A stretch of 64,000 nucleotides of DNA. Source: Sapria himalayana. Lineage: Eukaryota; Streptophyta; Magnoliopsida; Malpighiales; Rafflesiaceae. The stretch spans positions 1,369,039-1,433,038 of the forward strand of contig JAREIK010002450.1 in NCBI GenBank assembly GCA_029783825.1, written 5' to 3'. This document shows positions 60,836-64,000 of this stretch, piece after piece. A model generated the notes under the pieces. That model did no database searches and had not been told where the DNA came from. It was given only the letters and a program-made list of their open reading frames with translations. The position numbers and the translations under genes were made by a program. The number at the start of each line of letters is the position of its first letter. Position 1 is the stretch's first letter.

Positions 60836-61443
60836 TGTCCAATTTTTTAGGCACTAGGAAAAAAAGAACTTTGCTATATTTTTCCCTATTTCTGAAAACT
60901 GATTCATAATTGCGAACACCCTTTATCTCAACCAGCAAATTTATGAGAGAATCCAAATAACTTTGATATCTAATAACACTAAGGTTATTTCTAGACCACT
61001 AAATTCCACGCATTTCACAGCAATTAGCAATGCAATGAACCGAACACTACACTCTGACAATATTTAACTATTTCAACGCTGACATGAACATCATATTCAT
61101 GGGTAGCAAAAGAAGGTACTAGCAAGCACAAATGTCAGTATGACACCAAGACAGTACCCAAAACCGGCATCATCGTAGATATTACCAAGTTGATGAGATA
61201 ATTCAGCATTATTATGCTGAGTGGAGAAAAATAATCTAAACTACGGCACAACAAAATATACCATGTCACATTTATATTAATGACTAAATAAATGGCACCC
61301 AAATAGATTTTGGTTTAAAACGCTTTGATGAGGGCGGGCAAGATTGACTGCCAAAGGTACCGATCAATGGGGAAAAGGCGAAAAGCATGCATGATGGAAG
61401 CGAAGTTACCAAACACCGTTCAGGTTGAGTCGATCTCCACTTA
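60836..61443 (-). other. Probable 3' UTR and downstream flank of the GRAS gene
   Basis: Base composition becomes more balanced from about 60,890 and continues into the stop codon at 61,444-61,446. No exact AATAAA is present on the minus strand near the stop; AATATAAAT around 61,270 is the nearest variant. The 65-codon plus-strand frame at 61,325-61,522 is antisense and not a gene. Confidence 0.45.
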
Positions 61444-63429
61444 TCACCTCCATGCAGAAGCAGATATAAGCTCTCGATTTTGCCAACAAAGAATGAGCAA
61501 GGACTGGCGCTTCTCCAGATGAAATCCCCTCGCCGGACTCCGCTTTAGAAGGCATTCTGCCTGGCTTTCAGCAAAATTACTGAAGGTTATCGGCGAAAAG
61601 CCAGCAGAAGAGAAGATCGCTTTCCAGTTGGGTAATTTTTCAGGCGAGCGGAGACGGCCCAACACGATGCTTTCGATCCTTGGTTGAAGTAAAAATCTCT
61701 CGATTTTGCTCACTATATCAGCATTAACGTTGATAGAATCGAGTGACTCCAGGAAGTGGACGCAGGATTGCAGGGCATGGAGTACATGTTGAGGGAATGT
61801 AAGATCACTTCGATCACACCCACGATCCAAGGAGAGCACGATCTTCGGCGAAAGTTGTTTCACAAAACGAAGAAGAGAAGGCAAAGCGCAAGGTAAGTTT
61901 GAAGAAGACCATACAGGAAAGTTCACAGCCACTGCTTCGTTTTCATTTGGCCTAAAAAAGGGAAGTGAACAGCAGCTCTGCTCTAAAGAATCAAAATCAA
62001 TCACATCAAATTCGAAGCTTACACCAACATCAATCGCAAATTGAGTTAAATTTTCTCGCATCAGGCCTAACTCGATAGGATGGTGACTCCAAGGAGAAGC
62101 AAAAGCTGTAATTTTCAACGAAGGGTTGCTTCTAGTTCGAGGAAGCTCGTGCATGAAAGAAGCCCACTGAGCACCAAACCCAATATCAAAGTCAATTATA
62201 TGAATTCTGTCGGCGTCATCAAGAGCTTCAAGAAGGGCTTGGTTGCATGTGAAGTTCACAAACTGGATGAGTGGAGAAATTTCGGAGAACACCTTATAAG
62301 CTCCCATTTTGAAGATGATGTCAAATGGGGTTGGGGGAGTTTTGAGCAGCAGGCCAGCGGCTTGGCTGTCATTATTAGTAAGCAGCAATCGAAGAGCTTC
62401 CTTGAAGTAGAAAGCTGCTCTGTGCACGGGCTTCCCCGTTGGGGAGAGCTGTTGATTGAGCCGCGCCAATATTCCATGCGCATCAATGAAATTTCCAGTC
62501 CCTACCATCTCGGCTGCCTTGTAGAGCTGGTCCATTAATGCTTGCTGCTGCTGCTGCCAACCTATTTCTTCTTTCTTCACCTCCACCACCTGTTTCTGAT
62601 GCGTAAACTGTCGTCTTTGTGGTGGAAAGCCCACATTCTGTTGTTGAGGCTGATGGCGTTTCCTGAGAATGAAATCTTGTTCAAGATCAGAAAAGGGCAG
62701 ATTTGGAATCGTTTGAGAAACAGGGTCTGCGCTACCGGGGTTCTGCCGTCTTGGTTGAGGCGGGATGACCCGATTTTCTTGAAGATGAGAAGAGAGTGGG
62801 AAAAAGAAGTTGACGTTTTGGGCCTCCTGCGGTTGGACCATCACCACTTGCGGATTCGCAACCTGGGGTTTGTTTTCCGGCTTCACCACCTGTGGCTTTT
62901 CTCCCGAGTTCTCCATTTGATGATACTGATACGGATTATAAACAAGATAAGGAGCGGGCAAGGACACATCATCAGGGCCAACAGTACTGTTACAAAAAAT
63001 AGGAATTTCCATTGTTGAAATCACGTCTGGAACCGCCGCCACATGATCAAAATTAACCCCACAATCAACGATACCTAACTCACCAGCTTCGCATCCAATA
63101 AAATCCAGGGAATTGTTTCCTCCGTTCTGCAACAGCTGCTTAAGCCCGGAAGGTGAGTAATCGTCGACATCCCTAGGAATCCACCTCAAAATAGACTGAT
63201 CTTGGTTCGATTCTGGCATCAAATTCTCCCAGTTCAGCAGCCCGCATCTCTCGCCTATCGAAACCAGGTCTAGTCCGCTCGCTGCACCCAGAAACTCACC
63301 AGACCATTCATCTTGTGCACGATTCGCTGCCGCTTCTGCAAGTGCCGTCGTATCTGCACCAGCGTTTCCGTTGAAAGAGCGGGATGAGAGAGTTGAAGAA
63401 GATGTCGGAGGGCTTGCACTACTTCTCAT
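61444..63429 (-). CDS. HAM: GRAS-family transcription regulator, HAIRY MERISTEM / SCL6-22-27 type
   Basis: Complete, intronless 661-residue frame. Regions: low-complexity N-terminus (1-40); the HAM signature GLLNWENLMPE, DQSILRWIPRDVDDYSPSGL and KQLLQ (63-101); P/Q/V-rich linker (165-290) with QQQQQ (292-296); leucine-rich region I (297-355, ALMDQLYKAAEMVGTGNF start); VHIID motif as RIHIIDFDIGFGAQWASFM (408-426); leucine-rich region II (454-475); PFYRE region (about 495-560, AVAVNFPVW); SAW domain (about 588-661) ending ESLL..W..RELISASAWR. In known members the protein is nuclear, partners WUSCHEL-family proteins and keeps shoot-meristem cells undifferentiated. The start is the first ATG after an in-frame stop at 63,514-63,516. 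It contains a miR171 site. It is the only intact gene here, with codon use and GC unlike the transposon surroundings. Members usually end SAWRC or SAWR. Confidence 0.95.
   Translation of the reverse strand: MRSSASPPTSSSTLSSRSFNGNAGADTTALAEAAANRAQDEWSGEFLGAASGLDLVSIGERCGLLNWENLMPESNQDQSILRWIPRDVDDYSPSGLKQLLQNGGNNSLDFIGCEAGELGIVDCGVNFDHVAAVPDVISTMEIPIFCNSTVGPDDVSLPAPYLVYNPYQYHQMENSGEKPQVVKPENKPQVANPQVVMVQPQEAQNVNFFFPLSSHLQENRVIPPQPRRQNPGSADPVSQTIPNLPFSDLEQDFILRKRHQPQQQNVGFPPQRRQFTHQKQVVEVKKEEIGWQQQQQALMDQLYKAAEMVGTGNFIDAHGILARLNQQLSPTGKPVHRAAFYFKEALRLLLTNNDSQAAGLLLKTPPTPFDIIFKMGAYKVFSEISPLIQFVNFTCNQALLEALDDADRIHIIDFDIGFGAQWASFMHELPRTRSNPSLKITAFASPWSHHPIELGLMRENLTQFAIDVGVSFEFDVIDFDSLEQSCCSLPFFRPNENEAVAVNFPVWSSSNLPCALPSLLRFVKQLSPKIVLSLDRGCDRSDLTFPQHVLHALQSCVHFLESLDSINVNADIVSKIERFLLQPRIESIVLGRLRSPEKLPNWKAIFSSAGFSPITFSNFAESQAECLLKRSPARGFHLEKRQSLLILCWQNRELISASAWR
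62453..62473 (-). promoter_or_regulatory. miR171 target site in the GRAS coding sequence
   Basis: The plus strand reads TGATTGAGCCGCGCCAATAT followed by T, so the mRNA is complementary to canonical plant miR171 at positions 1-20, with a mismatch only at the 3'-terminal base. The site encodes G-ILARLNQ (residues 319-326), the conserved location in HAM/SCL6-22-27 genes, where miR171 directs cleavage in the middle of the site. Sequence match is seen directly; cleavage is inferred from the family. Confidence 0.95.
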
Positions 63430-63840
63430 ATGAATAAACGAAATGGCTTCTAGAGCAGCTAAGCTAGAACAATTTGTAGAAGCAAAAGTTATATCTGATC
63501 CTCTTCCACAAATTCAAAAAGCATCCCTTAGAAAACAACAAATGGACTAGCAGCTTCCTAGCTACCTCAGATTTGAAAAAGGACGGAACTTTCTTGGTCC
63601 ATGACACAGATCCTGAACAGAAACTTAATTACCCAGCGCTGCTTCTTCATTTTTCTCCCTTTCAAATTTTCTCTAGGTCGTTTCGTGTGAGAGTGTGTGC
63701 TATTGTGGTGACCCCAATTTTTTACTATCTTCTTCTTCTACTCTTGCATTGTAACAGTGACCCGTACCTTTCTCTGTCCTGCCATGGTTGCGTGCATCAT
63801 AAAAAAAGGCCATGGAGCGCCTTCGCTCCTTTCGTCCTCT
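63430..63840 (-). promoter_or_regulatory. 5' leader / promoter-proximal region of the GRAS gene
   Basis: About 400 bp upstream of the ATG with more balanced composition. There is no TATA box at a clear position, so the transcription start cannot be placed. It contains two short minus-strand upstream ORFs (63,567-63,650, and 63,489-63,524 of 11 codons plus stop), neither in frame with the main start. Confidence 0.4.
63567..63650 (-). CDS. Possible upstream ORF (27 codons) in the GRAS leader
   Basis: ATG at 63,650-63,648, stop TGA ending at 63,567. It starts MKKQRWVIK and has a second in-frame ATG (codon 17). It would be translated before the main start only if transcription begins upstream of 63,650. 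No peptide family is recognised. Confidence 0.3.
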   Translation of the reverse strand: MKKQRWVIKFLFRICVMDQESSVLFQI

Positions 63841-64000
63841 CTCTTTCTCTCTCCGGTCTCTATTTTTCCCTCTCTCTCCCTCCTCTCTCCAGTCTCTATT
63901 TTTTACCTCTCTCCAGTCTCTATTTTTTCCCTCTCTCTCCGGTCTCTATTTTTTCCCTCTCTCCTGTCTCTATTTTTTCCCTCTCTCTCCGGTCTCTATT
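63841..64000. repeat. CT-rich minisatellite upstream of the GRAS gene (24/26-bp units)
   Basis: Six units with the core (G/A/T)GTCTCTATT start at 63,855, 63,891, 63,915, 63,941, 63,965 and 63,991, spaced 36, 24, 26, 24 and 26 bp and separated by TTTTCCCTCTCTCTCC-type sequence. It continues past the window end. On the gene's strand it is GA-rich (GAGAGAG), the kind of sequence bound by plant GAGA-binding (BPC) proteins. Confidence 0.85.

Noticed and set aside
62080..63018. Two plus-strand open frames of 152 and 158 codons opposite the GRAS gene
   Set aside because: They are antisense shadows of the conserved, motif-bearing GRAS frame and show no domain of their own.
1..64000. A bacterial-style system, toxin, phage or virus genome
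   Set aside because: No prokaryotic gene organisation; every coding relic falls into plant retrotransposon or CACTA families apart from the GRAS gene.

Overview
The window is nuclear DNA from a flowering plant, probably one with a large, slowly purged genome. The evidence is very AT-rich intergenic DNA, long (TA)n/(CA)n tracts, many heavily decayed LTR retrotransposons of plant lineages (Ty3 Athila-type, Ty3 chromovirus, several Ty1-copia), a CACTA transposase exon, and one intact plant-specific GRAS gene. The species cannot be named from the sequence. A non-grass monocot is possible, but this is only an impression.

Layout, left to right. 1-9,900: a CACTA transposase exon at the edge, microsatellite blocks, a 1.65-kb array with a 16-bp period (4,395-6,040), and a chromovirus-type LTR on the minus strand. 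9,900-13,215: dense microsatellites with one tRNA-derived SINE-like copy. 13,885-27,444: a minus-strand copia element split by an 11.9-kb Athila-like element (LTRs 15,370-17,071 and 25,540-27,224; gag, protease, RT, integrase and an extra 3' ORF, all broken). 28,295-30,880: a lone 2.6-kb LTR. 31,081-48,822: a three-level nest. A plus-strand copia element is split in its integrase by a long-LTR element (33,263-46,239), whose left LTR is itself split by a minus-strand copia element (35,112-40,095). 50,346-58,040: two inverted copies of one copia family, one complete and one truncated, with an unusual 62-bp-repeat leader and a GC-richer insert that may be organellar. 58,590-60,835: two inverted-repeat (foldback) elements with microsatellite centres.

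The only intact protein gene is at 61,444-63,429 (minus strand). It encodes a 661-residue GRAS transcription regulator of the HAIRY MERISTEM / SCL6-22-27 group. Its coding sequence holds a site complementary to miR171 over 20 of 21 bases. Its leader holds a possible 27-codon upstream ORF, and a 24-26-bp CT-rich tandem repeat lies upstream. In HAM biology the protein maintains shoot-meristem cells with WUSCHEL-family partners, and miR171 limits its mRNA.

Everything else with coding character is transposon relic. I found no operon, CRISPR array, phage or novel enzyme system. The most notable structures are the nested insertions with matching split domains, the microsatellite-centred foldback elements with tRNA-like arms, the forward-reverse-forward rearrangement inside the Athila gag region, and the 16-bp array that stays open in several reading frames.
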